A stretch of DNA of 64,000 nucleotides from Komarekiella delphini-convector SJRDD-AB1 (GTDB lineage Bacteria; Cyanobacteriota; Cyanobacteriia; Cyanobacteriales; Nostocaceae): assembly GCF_014831675.1 (NCBI RefSeq), contig NZ_VJXY01000033.1:1-64000 (forward strand), read 5' to 3'. The notes beneath the pieces are model-generated. The model was not told the origin of the DNA, did no database searches, and saw only the letters and a program-made list of their open reading frames with translations. Positions 53,581 through 61,983 of this stretch are shown here, piece after piece. The position numbers were made by a program, and so were the translations under genes. Positions within the stretch are counted from its first letter, which is position 1. Each line of letters starts with the position of its first letter.

Positions 53581-54810
53581 TTACAATACCTGCTCAAAAG
53601 CCTCAATTAGGCGGTCAACTTCCTCAAGCGTGTTGTAATGTACCATGCTCACGCGTACTATTCCATTTTGCGAAGCTAACCCCAAGTATTCAATTAGCCT
53701 TTTAGCATAAAAGTCTCCGTAGCGAATTCCGATGTAATGTGGGTCAATTTTGATAGGGATGGTCGAGCTATCAATTCCATCTACTACAAAAGATATAGTG
53801 GGTACACGCGTATGGTTAGCTTTCAATTGACCGAGCACACGTACATTAGACTTGTCGTTGAGGTAGTCTAGTAAGCGATCGCCTATCTTCTCTTCATGCA
53901 TACTGATTAAATCAAAGACTTGCACCATTTGACTTCTCAAATCAGTTGTAGTTTGATTGCCATAGTGTATTTGTGCTAGTTCACTCAAATAATCACATAA
54001 ACCTAACATTCCATAACTCAATTCAAAATTAACATTACCTAATTGAAACTTATAAGGAATATCTGTCTGAGTAATAAAATAATGATTAAGACCAGGCATT
54101 TTTAATAAATGTTCTTCTTTGCCATAAAGCAAAGCATGATGTGGCCCGTAAACTTTATAAAAACTCAAAGCATAGAAATCCACATCTAAATCTTGGACAT
54201 CAACTAATCTATGCGGCGCATAAGCAACACCATCCACACAAATCATTGCCCCACGTTCATGTACAAATGCAGCAATTTTTTTAATAGGGTTGATAGTTCC
54301 CAAAATATTAGAAGCATGAGTTAATGCTACTAGTTTTGTGCGTTGACTCATTAATGGTTCTAAATCTTCTAAATGCAATTCCAAGGTATCTGGACAGATT
54401 TGCCAGACTTTAATCTTCATTCCTTGTTCTTCTAAAGCAACCCAAGCCCCAATATTGGCTTCATGGTCACAATTAGTAACAATAATCTCATCACCAGGTG
54501 CGAAAGTTTGACTCAAACACATTGAGAGAACTTTCAACATCATTGTAGTCGATGGCCCCATGACCACTTCTCTAGGAGACTTGGCATTAATAAAAGTAGC
54601 CATTCCTCTTGTTGCTAATGCCAAGCGTTCTCCTGCTAGTTGAGAAATTGCATAAGAAGCACCCAATTGGACATCAGATGTCAACAGAAATTCACTAATC
54701 CTATCTACTACTTTCTTTAAGGTTTGTGAACCGCCAGCATTATCAAAAAAAGTCCATTCACCAGCTAAGGCAGGAAAATATTGACGAACTTTATCAAGAT
54801 TCAAGATCAA
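53581..54810 (-). CDS. Cysteine desulfurase-like aminotransferase class V
   Basis: A 409-residue PLP enzyme of the NifS/SufS-like branch (TFFDNAGGSQTLK, ALTHASNILGTINPI, ICVDGVAYAPHRLVDVQDLD). The Schiff-base Lys is likely in the ALSFYKVYGPHHALLYG segment. Members of this subgroup are annotated as cysteine desulfurase-like, and the true substrate is often uncertain. I prefer a TTG start at 54810 because GAGGG lies 8 bases upstream and the preceding 35 codons to ATG 54915 are unlike the family. Confidence 0.85.
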   Translation of the reverse strand: MILNLDKVRQYFPALAGEWTFFDNAGGSQTLKKVVDRISEFLLTSDVQLGASYAISQLAGERLALATRGMATFINAKSPREVVMGPSTTMMLKVLSMCLSQTFAPGDEIIVTNCDHEANIGAWVALEEQGMKIKVWQICPDTLELHLEDLEPLMSQRTKLVALTHASNILGTINPIKKIAAFVHERGAMICVDGVAYAPHRLVDVQDLDVDFYALSFYKVYGPHHALLYGKEEHLLKMPGLNHYFITQTDIPYKFQLGNVNFELSYGMLGLCDYLSELAQIHYGNQTTTDLRSQMVQVFDLISMHEEKIGDRLLDYLNDKSNVRVLGQLKANHTRVPTISFVVDGIDSSTIPIKIDPHYIGIRYGDFYAKRLIEYLGLASQNGIVRVSMVHYNTLEEVDRLIEAFEQVL

Positions 54811-55201
54811 AGTAGAAACCCTCAAGCAAATATAGAAAGATGAGTTAAATAACAGATAATGAAGGTTGAGATAAGAACGAAAAACTTTTATTCTTAACTT
54901 TTCTTCATTCTTCATTATGTATTCTTTAGCCTAGCTTACTTTTAGCAAGTCATCCAGAGAGCGTCTGCATACTTTTTTGTTTACAACTTGTTACGCTATC
55001 GTTTTTAGTTTGTGAAAATACCTCTATAGGGGGTTCCCTTGAGATCTGAAAAAGTATCTAACTAAAGTATCTGAGTTACAGCAAACATTTATGTTTTTAT
55101 TCTTCACAATTTACTTCAAGTTTTTTGATAAGTTAAAGGTAGAGCCAAAAAATTTATTATTTTGACTCTTAATGCCTTGATCAAAAGCGAGGTAACGAGC
55201 T
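54811..55201. other. Intergenic region between divergent genes
   Basis: No gene is accepted here. Some bases belong to the alternative upstream start of the cysteine desulfurase-like gene (to 54915). AGGTAACGAGCT just before 55202 may serve as the ribosome site of the DUF4327 gene. Confidence 0.4.
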
Positions 55202-55423
55202 ATGGATATTGCAGTTAAATACGACATCGAGGTTATCAAGGAAGAAGCACGTCAACTTGCTCAAAAGGGACTTGTTAACCGTCAGCAGCCAATCTATACT
55301 CTTTGTAAATACATTCCTGATCATGAATGGGTGTATTTCGAGCTTGAGCTAGAAAAAAACGAGTTTTTACTCAGAGATAGAATTATCGACCTGCTAGATC
55401 ATGAATACTGGGAAGATGATTGA
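55202..55423 (+). CDS. DUF4327 family protein
   Basis: A 73-residue acidic protein with the DUF4327 pattern: YDIEVIKEEARQL, KGLVNRQQPIYTLCKYIP, and LRDRIIDLL. The family is restricted largely to cyanobacteria, and its function is unknown. Length equals the usual family size. A hairpin terminator follows. Confidence 0.85.
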   Translation: MDIAVKYDIEVIKEEARQLAQKGLVNRQQPIYTLCKYIPDHEWVYFELELEKNEFLLRDRIIDLLDHEYWEDD

Positions 55424-55497
55424 AGCTGTACCTAGAAATCAGAACACGTTAGTAACATCTTCAAGAAAATCAAAATTAAAAATTAAAATCTCAACAT

Positions 55498-55530
55498 AAA
55501 AAGCCCTCGAATTAATTTGGGGGTTTTAAA
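55498..55530 (+). terminator. Probable terminator after the DUF4327 gene
   Basis: AAAAGCCCTC pairs imperfectly with GGGGGTTTT across GAATTAATTT (55498-55527), with a T-run at the end of the stem. It is about 75 bases past the stop. Confidence 0.55.
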
Positions 55531-55584
55531 AAAGGTTTTATTAAAGTAAGCAGCAAATATTTAGTTGGCGGTGGTCAGTGGTCA

Positions 55585-55615
55585 GATCCCCGACTTCTTA
55601 AAGAAGTCGGGGATC
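55585..55615. terminator. Hairpin between convergent DUF4327 and argD genes
   Basis: GATCCCCGACTTCTT and its exact complement form a near-perfect 31-base palindrome. It matches the hairpin after pxcA (48853-48883). Its location fits a bidirectional stop for argD and DUF4327, but no strong T-run follows. Confidence 0.6.
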
Positions 55616-55632
55616 TAATAGCCCAGCAATGT

Positions 55633-56913
55633 TTACGCTGTAATGGTTGCTAATGCCTTGTCAACAGCTTGCAGTGCGGTATTGATTTCTGCTTCTGTCA
55701 CAATCAGCGGAGGTACGAACCGGACAACTTTTGGCCCTGCTGGTACGAGCAATACGCCCTCGTCTATGGCAGCTTTGACGATATCAGCTGCGGTTAACTG
55801 AGTAGATGCTTGCAACTCCAGACCATTGATCAAACCCCAACCCCGAACTTCGGCAATTTGGTGAGGATATTTTGCGGCGATCGCTTTTAATCCAGATCGC
55901 AGCTGTTCACCTCGTTCTTCCACATTCTGCAAAATATTCTCCCGCTCTATTGTCTGACAGACACTAAGCGCCACTCCACACACAAATGGATTTCCGCCAA
56001 AGGTGCTGGCGTGTTCTCCTGGTTGAAAAATATCACAGAATTTTTTGCTCATCATTGCACCGATGGGGATACCGCCACCCAAGCCTTTGGCGCTGGTGAA
56101 AATATCCGGCTCAACGCCAAGATGTTCATAACCCCATAATTTACCACTGCGCCCCATGCCAACTTGCACTTCATCAAAAATTAGTAGAATGCCAGTTTCA
56201 TCACAAATTTGCCGCAGCTTTTTGAAATAGGCAATATCCCCTGGACGTACCCCACCCTCTCCCTGCAATGGTTCTATTAAAATCGCCGCTACACGATAAT
56301 CGCCTTCATCCAACTCGCTAATCGCCACTTCCACAGCGTTAATATCGTTGTAATTTACGTAGTGGAAACCAGGCACTAATGGATCAAAGTATTTTTGATA
56401 CTTCGGTTGTCCTGTAGCAGTAATTGTTGCTAAAGTCCGCCCGTGGAAACTGGCATTGGCGGTTAAAATAATCGGTTTTTCAATTTCTAGAACTGTGTGG
56501 GCATACTTCCGCGCTAGTTTAATTGCCGCTTCGTTAGCCTCAGCTCCAGAGTTGCAGAAAAATACGCGATCGGCACAAGAGTGTTGAATAAGCCATTTTG
56601 CCAACTCACCTTGCTCAGGAATGTAGTACAAATTAGAGACATGGTGCAGCTTTTGGATTTGGCGAGTCACCGCTTCTACCATAGCCGGGTGAGCGTGTCC
56701 CAAGGTACAAGTGGCAATTCCAGCCACAAAGTCCAGATATTCCCGCCCTTGTGTATCCCAAACCCGGCAACCAGCGCCCCGTTCTAGGGCTAAAGGAAAC
56801 CGGGCGTATGTGGACATTACAGCTTGATTAAAGCTATCTGCATCAAAGGGACTAGATGCTACACCTGAATCTGGGGGGATCGTGACTTGTTCATCTAGAG
56901 TTTGTAGACTCAC
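55633..56913 (-). CDS. argD: Acetylornithine aminotransferase ArgD
   Basis: A 426-residue class III aminotransferase with YLDFVAGIATCTLGHAHP, LIFDEVQVGMGRSGKLWGYE and the PLP Lys in TSAKGLGGGIPIGAM. It converts N-acetylglutamate semialdehyde to N-acetylornithine in arginine synthesis, which also feeds cyanophycin in these organisms. An N-terminal extension of about 30 residues precedes the fold. Monocistronic. Confidence 0.9.
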   Translation of the reverse strand: MSLQTLDEQVTIPPDSGVASSPFDADSFNQAVMSTYARFPLALERGAGCRVWDTQGREYLDFVAGIATCTLGHAHPAMVEAVTRQIQKLHHVSNLYYIPEQGELAKWLIQHSCADRVFFCNSGAEANEAAIKLARKYAHTVLEIEKPIILTANASFHGRTLATITATGQPKYQKYFDPLVPGFHYVNYNDINAVEVAISELDEGDYRVAAILIEPLQGEGGVRPGDIAYFKKLRQICDETGILLIFDEVQVGMGRSGKLWGYEHLGVEPDIFTSAKGLGGGIPIGAMMSKKFCDIFQPGEHASTFGGNPFVCGVALSVCQTIERENILQNVEERGEQLRSGLKAIAAKYPHQIAEVRGWGLINGLELQASTQLTAADIVKAAIDEGVLLVPAGPKVVRFVPPLIVTEAEINTALQAVDKALATITA

Positions 56914-57059
56914 TACCGCTCCTCCTGAAGTTTTTCATCATATAGTTATCTACTAGTTTCCTAGAAATCTTTAAAAATTACTTTTTATTTCCCGCAACTT
57001 ATACTTCCTCTTAAGCTAACGCTCATATATTCTCAAACGTGTGGTAGTGGTGAAAAATT

Positions 57060-58124
57060 TTGTACTCAACACTAGAGCAAAAATATCAACGTATCCAAAA
57101 GGAGTTAATGGCTGGGGCGATCGCTCTCGGCGGTGTGCTCCTGATTGGCACTTTATGGTATTGGTTAGTAGAAGGCTGGTCATGGCAAGACGCAGCTTAC
57201 ATGACAGTCATCACCTTAGCTACGGTGGGATATGGAGAGACACAGCCACTAGGTAGCCGAGGACGATTGTTTACAATTGCCTTAATTTTATTGGGTGTGG
57301 TCAATATCGGTTACATTGTCAATAGATTTACCGAAGCCATAATACAAGGCTATTTTCAAGAAGGAATTCGGCTACGGCAACAGAAGCGATTAATGGAATC
57401 CCTAACACAACACTACATCATTTGTGGATTTAGTCGGACTGGTCGTCAAATTGCCAAGGAATTTCGGTCAGAAGGCGTATCTTTTGTAGTGATTGATTCC
57501 GAAATAGAATCTGTGCAAAGGGCGCAAAATGAAGGTTATACAGCATACCAAGGTGATGCTACATTAGATGACACGCTTTTGAAAGTCGGCATTGAACGGG
57601 CAATTTGTATTGTCGCAGCGCTACCTTCAGATGCAGAAAATTTATATACAGTTTTATCAGCTAAAACACTGAATCCAGAAATCCGGGCGATCGCACGGGC
57701 AAGTACAGAAGAAGCTTTACAAAAATTACAACGCGGTGGTGCAGATGAAGTGATTTCTCCCTATATTACAGGCGGGAAGCGGATGGCTGCGGCGGCACTT
57801 AGACCCCAGGTTTTAGATTTTGTAGATGGGATTCTTACAGGTGCAGACCGCCAGTTGTATATGGAAGAATTTTTACTCGACCCGGCTTTCTGTCCTTTTG
57901 TCGGTCAAACTTTACAAAAAGCCAGATTGCGATCGCAATCTGGGGCATTAGTTCTGGCAATTCGTCGCGTTGATGGCAATCTCATCGGTGGCCCCACTGG
58001 CGAGACGGTTTTAATGCCGGGAGATCGGCTAATCTGCATGGGTACAGCTGAACAACTGCGTAGCCTCAACCAAATTCTTGGGCCAATTGGTTCCCAGAAA
58101 TTGCGTGAACCTAAAAATACTTGA
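57060..58124 (+). CDS. Potassium channel with RCK (TrkA-N and TrkA-C) domains
   Basis: A 354-residue two-helix channel. A first helix (about 17-37) is followed by the pore with selectivity filter TVGYGE (55-60) and a second helix (about 68-90). Then come a TrkA-N/RCK domain (about 112-230, YIICGFSRTGRQIAKEF) and a TrkA-C domain (about 255-345). It is a ligand-gated K+ channel or pump-like regulator in the inner membrane, related to MthK. Start is a TTG at 57060; no ATG fits. Confidence 0.9.
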   Translation: MYSTLEQKYQRIQKELMAGAIALGGVLLIGTLWYWLVEGWSWQDAAYMTVITLATVGYGETQPLGSRGRLFTIALILLGVVNIGYIVNRFTEAIIQGYFQEGIRLRQQKRLMESLTQHYIICGFSRTGRQIAKEFRSEGVSFVVIDSEIESVQRAQNEGYTAYQGDATLDDTLLKVGIERAICIVAALPSDAENLYTVLSAKTLNPEIRAIARASTEEALQKLQRGGADEVISPYITGGKRMAAAALRPQVLDFVDGILTGADRQLYMEEFLLDPAFCPFVGQTLQKARLRSQSGALVLAIRRVDGNLIGGPTGETVLMPGDRLICMGTAEQLRSLNQILGPIGSQKLREPKNT

Positions 58125-58208
58125 TGGAGAGAAACGTTGCATTGCAACTTTAACAGTAAACAGTAAACGGTAAACAGTAAACATAATTGGGTGTAAGGGA
58201 AACTACTA

Positions 58209-58280
58209 ATACTGATTCAATTAATGATTGCAACAAATCCTTTGGTAGAGACGTTGCATTGCAAGGTCTCTACATGGTCT
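58209..58280. repeat. 72-bp dispersed repeat, copy 2
   Basis: It matches 14435-14506 with a few substitutions across 72 bases, including GCAACAAATCCTTTGG. It ends eight bases before the MITE. Confidence 0.85.
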
Positions 58281-58287
58281 ATCTAAT

Positions 58288-58682
58288 CAGAACTTACGCA
58301 CTCAGATCCCCCAACCCCCTTCAAAAGGGGGCTTTATAAATTCCCCCCTTTTGAAGGGGAGCCAGCGCGGTCTTCTCTACTTTGAGGCTGCGCCAAGGGG
58401 GTTTCCCCGCCACTCCCCACAACGGATAGCGCAGCGTAAAGCCTTCTCTTCTCCTATCGGAGACACTTCGTGAACGAGAGGCTTCGCCTTAAGCGAAGCC
58501 ATGCCGCAGGCTTTACGGCATGGCTTCTCTACTTTGAGGCTGCGCCAACGCTGAGAGCGAGTCTTGTCTGCGACACGCTGCGCGAACGAGCGTCGGCAAC
58601 CTCCGCCTTGGGGTGGCTCCCCATGAGCGACTGGCGTGGGCTAGGGGGGATCTAGGTTTCAGCCTTCAGTGCGTAAGTCCTA
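58288..58682. mobile_element. 395-bp MITE with internal REP-like insert and CTAAT target duplication
   Basis: Its ends are CAGAACTTACGCACT and AGTGCGTAAGTCCTA, identical to those of the 160-bp element in higB. The flanks are perfect CTAAT copies (58283-58287 and 58683-58687). Relative to the short copy it carries about 235 extra bases between GCGCGGTCTT and CCATGAGCGACTGGCG. Those bases are made of palindromic blocks and contain TCTCTACTTTGAGGCTGCGC twice (about 58374 and 58525). No transposase is present. Confidence 0.88.
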
Positions 58683-58773
58683 CTAATAACCCAAAGCCGA
58701 TTACTGGCAGGCGCTATCTAGCAAGTTTAAATCCCCCCAACTGTTTACTGTTTACTGTTTACTGTTCACTGAT

Positions 58774-59826
58774 TTAAACCTTGTTTAGCCACTCCAAAAT
58801 ACTGGCTTTGCTCTCTGCTAATCCTTTATAAACCAGCGATTCTGGTGTCATAGACTGAATTGCAGCATGAAGCTTAGACCTTAACACTGAATCTTTTTTA
58901 ACCACGCCACAATCTCTAAAATAAGTACGAATAGTAAACAGCGCTGCTTCATACTCCGGTAGTCCCCAAATTACCTGTCGTTCAATTCGCAGGTAGAGCT
59001 TGGGGTGCTGTGGATCAAAGTTTCTACCCCGCCACTGGCTGAGTGAAATCCCAGACGGCGCTTGAGGATGGTGGTTAAGACGAGTGTCGGTACTCAAACC
59101 CCAAGCAAAGCGCACCATTGGTTTGTGATCAATCATCGTATTGACGATCGCATCTGCTCGGCGATTGATTTTTTCTATACCTGCTACAGGTGCATGGATT
59201 GTAGCAAAATCTTTGCCAATTTTTGCCTCGGCTGACCAGTGGTTGGGATAGCAAAGATGAACTGCACTCAGCCAGTTGCTACCATTAGCAGTACGGCAGA
59301 TAACTGTTAAGTCTTCCTGCATCTGTAGTGCTAGGGCATCGAGAATAGAGGCATAAGGTGGAAAGACTGCGCTACCCTGGACTTGCTGTAACTCCCAGTC
59401 TGCATCAAGGTAGAGGGTTTCTTTGGTGAGCCGGCTGTAGAATATCCAAGTATTATCTATGGACTTTTTGCAGCAAAAGTGGTTTGGGTATTCTTGGGTA
59501 AGGCGATTAATTATTAAACGGGCGATCGCTCCTGCCACAGCCTTAGAATAGTTGCAGATTTGGTAGTACTTACTCAACCGCTCTGCACGGGCTAACAGCT
59601 TAGCCTGTCGATAGTGGTTAAAATTATCATCAATTTGAAATACTTGTTGGTCAGCCTCACCATTGCTCAAGCAGGAGCCAAAAGGCATCATCCCTGGCTT
59701 GACTTCATAGCGTCCACTCATTAGCGGGAAGTAGCAAGGCGCACTATCAAAAGCTTCGATTGTCCTAGCTTCCTGAAGTAAGTTTTCTAGAGACATAGGT
59801 GCTGCTATGCGTCTTTGCATACCCAT
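58774..59826 (-). CDS. DUF3445 protein (heme-dependent oxidative N-demethylase-like)
   Basis: A 350-residue protein. The DUF3445 features include DWELQQVQGSAVFPP (here residues about 144-158), a CYPNHWSAEAKIGKDFATIHAPV segment in pieces, and LYLRIERQVIWGLPEYEAALFTIRTY in pieces. The last of these precedes the C-terminus. The family includes heme-dependent oxidative N-demethylases and dimethylamine monooxygenase subunits. Start could be at 59796 (MSLENLLQ). It is separated by about 200 bases from a same-strand cblD homologue. Confidence 0.8.
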   Translation of the reverse strand: MGMQRRIAAPMSLENLLQEARTIEAFDSAPCYFPLMSGRYEVKPGMMPFGSCLSNGEADQQVFQIDDNFNHYRQAKLLARAERLSKYYQICNYSKAVAGAIARLIINRLTQEYPNHFCCKKSIDNTWIFYSRLTKETLYLDADWELQQVQGSAVFPPYASILDALALQMQEDLTVICRTANGSNWLSAVHLCYPNHWSAEAKIGKDFATIHAPVAGIEKINRRADAIVNTMIDHKPMVRFAWGLSTDTRLNHHPQAPSGISLSQWRGRNFDPQHPKLYLRIERQVIWGLPEYEAALFTIRTYFRDCGVVKKDSVLRSKLHAAIQSMTPESLVYKGLAESKASILEWLNKV

Positions 59827-60034
59827 TTTTTAGCATACATGACGAGTGGGGAAGTAAGGGGAGCAGGGGAAGCAGTGCGTTGCGGGGGTTCCCACGGCAG
59901 TCCGCTCAAGTCGGGAAACCCGCCCACGCGGCTGCCTCCCCGTTGTAGCAACTGCCGTGGAGCAGGGAAGCAGAGGAGCTGGGAAAGAATAAATAACTCC
60001 TGACAAATGACCAATGACAAATGACAAATGACTA

Positions 60035-60589
60035 TCAACCAATCTCATTCCACCCATGCATAGGTGCTATATCTTTAGTGACCCATTCGATCAGGATTGG
60101 AGGAGCTTCTGATATTAAGATGCTGGGATAAACAGCTGTACCCCAATTAGGATGCACTAGCACACTGCATTTGTTTTTAATTACTGGATAGTTGAGTAAG
60201 GCTTTGACAACTGCTGTGTCGTTGTGGGGAATTGCTCCAGGGTGGGACATTAAAGGATAGCCAGTACGGGGATCGATTAGGTCAGTTAAATAACCGCGAT
60301 CGCGTAGATTAAATACCAGATCGCAGCCAAATCTCATAAACTTTTCTCGTAAGCGTTCTTTTTCTGCCTCTATCTCTGCTGTCTTTTCCACTAGTTTATA
60401 TTGTGATTGCTGGAGGACAATCACTACCCATAAAAATGGTTGCTCTTTCCAATCTGGTAATATCCGTTCGCAGTTGGCACAGATATACTGGCTAGGGGCA
60501 TGAATTGAAATCTGAACCGCTTGTCCCATATTGCCAACCAAATTAATGGGACAGCCTTGCTCCGAAGCGTAAACTTTGGGATAGTTCAC
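60035..60589 (-). CDS. CblD (MMADHC) homologue
   Basis: A 184-residue protein whose C-terminal half matches the MMADHC/cblD family: DLVFNLRDRGYLTDLIDPRTG in pieces, then MSHPGAIPHND and VLVHPNWGTAVYPSILI. The human protein directs processed cobalamin to its target enzymes. Cyanobacterial homologues are usually annotated as type D protein without known function. The N-terminal part has CANC (about 37-40), a possible metal or cobalt contact. It lies upstream of the DUF3445 gene on the same strand. Confidence 0.75.
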   Translation of the reverse strand: MNYPKVYASEQGCPINLVGNMGQAVQISIHAPSQYICANCERILPDWKEQPFLWVVIVLQQSQYKLVEKTAEIEAEKERLREKFMRFGCDLVFNLRDRGYLTDLIDPRTGYPLMSHPGAIPHNDTAVVKALLNYPVIKNKCSVLVHPNWGTAVYPSILISEAPPILIEWVTKDIAPMHGWNEIG

Positions 60590-61025
60590 TACATTTATTC
60601 GGTTTTTGCAAGTTTTTTTAATTTGTTCCTCGGTATCGATGATATCTCTTAAAAGTTCAGAAAAATCATCTTATTTCTATAAATAGTTTATTTTTCTTTG
60701 AAGCAGTTGTTAATAATTTGGGAATTTTAATCTTATTTTTATGTTTTATTAATCTGTTCTGATGATATTTGTTGCGATGGCGTAACCGCCCGTTGGAGGC
60801 GCTCGCTCTTGAAATCTAGGCGATCAAAATCTCAAAACATAACAACTATCTCAGCAAATTTGCGGTCAATGCTAAAATGGCATAACTTTCAAAGAAGCTG
60901 TCCTAAATGGTGTCTAGTAAGGCAAAGCGTGTTATAGTTCCGCCCAAATGTGAGCAGAAAAGACAAAAGTAATTGTGTCTGCTAGAAAAAATTTTAGCTC
61001 TTTACTTAGTTTCGATAGTACGCAA
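60590..61025. other. Intergenic region upstream of the cblD homologue
   Basis: No gene is seen. It is AT-rich on the left, with a REP-like patch GGAGGCGCTCGCTCTTG near 60795-60811 and a 21-codon frame at 60907 that I consider chance. I looked for a cobalamin riboswitch motif and found none that I could defend. Confidence 0.45.
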
Positions 61026-61232
61026 TTAATTGAGTTTTAAAGAATTCACTGGAACTTCATCCCAAGACTCGACTGTTCGCAATCGTGCTATCCAACCTGC
61101 TGTCTTTTGCATCTCAGTCAAGTTTTCCTGAAAGGAATCATGACAATCTTTGGCTTGAGACTCATTACAACATGCAATACAGGCATGAATCATCCCAGAT
61201 GGATCAATTTGCTCATTTACCCAAATAGTCAT
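61026..61232 (-). CDS. Small hypothetical protein, Cys-containing
   Basis: From ATG 61232 (MTIWVNEQIDPSG) the frame gives 68 residues; ATG 61247 would add five. It has HACIACCNESQAKDCHDSF, with four Cys and two His in the first half, suggestive of a metal or redox site. No named family recognised. The frame and composition look real, and the proposed start has GGGAAAAC-type purines upstream. Confidence 0.55.
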   Translation of the reverse strand: MTIWVNEQIDPSGMIHACIACCNESQAKDCHDSFQENLTEMQKTAGWIARLRTVESWDEVPVNSLKLN

Positions 61233-61547
61233 GGAGTTTTCCCTCAAAAAATGTTGCTAAAAAAGCGATTCCTAATTCTTAGAGTACTATTTAGAACCCA
61301 GATTCCGCACACTTGTCGTGGCGAATTCATTGAAAGGGTGGTTTTAGGAAACTTTGGTTTAGGCTTTCCACGATATTACAGGGGTTTCTAGCGTTAATAA
61401 ATATTTCGCCAACAGTATAAGACGCTCCGTCTTCACGAAGCGTCTTTCTACGACACGCTACGCGAACGTAGAGAACACCGCTCTGGCTCAATTTTCCCCT
61501 GACATTGAGGATAATCTACATTTATCTGGAAGGATAGCCAGCTTTAT
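61233..61547. other. Intergenic region with REP-like element
   Basis: No gene accepted. Positions 61421-61475 are a REP-like block (GACGCTCCGTCTTCACGAAG, then CACGCTACGCGAACG). An open frame at 61107-61391 is the complement of the neighbouring small gene and spacer. Confidence 0.45.
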
Positions 61548-61772
61548 CTAAGTCTTGGATGAAGAAGATTCAATTAATTTTTTCAATTTCAGATAGGCTT
61601 GTTCTGGTGTTAAAGGCTCTGAAGTCTTTTCATTAGGGATATAGAATTGCCAGCTATCTGGAAAGTGATGAACAACAAAAGAAGGAATTAGTGCTAGATT
61701 CAGTGCCTTTCTTCCCAATTCTTCTGCTTGTTCGGCTAAAGTGATTTCGTCATGAAACGAGTATTGGCTCAT
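61548..61772 (-). CDS. Small hypothetical protein
   Basis: A 74-residue acidic protein (MSQYSFHDEITLAEQAEELG at the start) ending in a Ser/Lys tail. It contains VVHHFPDSWQFYIP and LTPEQAYLKLKKLIE, which look like a short alpha/beta unit with conserved-seeming residues. No named family recognised. It may be a small regulatory protein. The ATG is preceded by AT-rich DNA without a strong ribosome site. Confidence 0.55.
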   Translation of the reverse strand: MSQYSFHDEITLAEQAEELGRKALNLALIPSFVVHHFPDSWQFYIPNEKTSEPLTPEQAYLKLKKLIESSSSKT

Positions 61773-61983
61773 AAAAATAATAGTTGTTATGTAGACGCGT
61801 TATCAAAAACTACTTGGTGTTTCTATCTTACCCAGTAGCGATCGCCTCTGAAAAATTACTGTGAACTAGAGAAGGCGGTAGAGAAATGGATACTATTAAA
61901 TAAAAAATATCAATTATGAGCTTGTGTAGAGATGCAAAATCTTGCACCTCTACAGATTGCAAGGATAGATTTTCTCTGCTGAA

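Larger units (their letters stand above)
58125..58773. other. Repeat island bounded by inverted STRRs
   Basis: A gene-free stretch. It is bounded by AGTAAAC heptamers (58152-58183) and their inverted form TTTACTG (58742-58771). Between them lie the 72-bp repeat copy 2 (58209-58280) and a 395-bp MITE (58288-58682). Confidence 0.8.

Noticed and set aside
60590-61025. Cobalamin riboswitch upstream of the cblD homologue
   Set aside because: I could not find a B12-box-like core or the expected stems.
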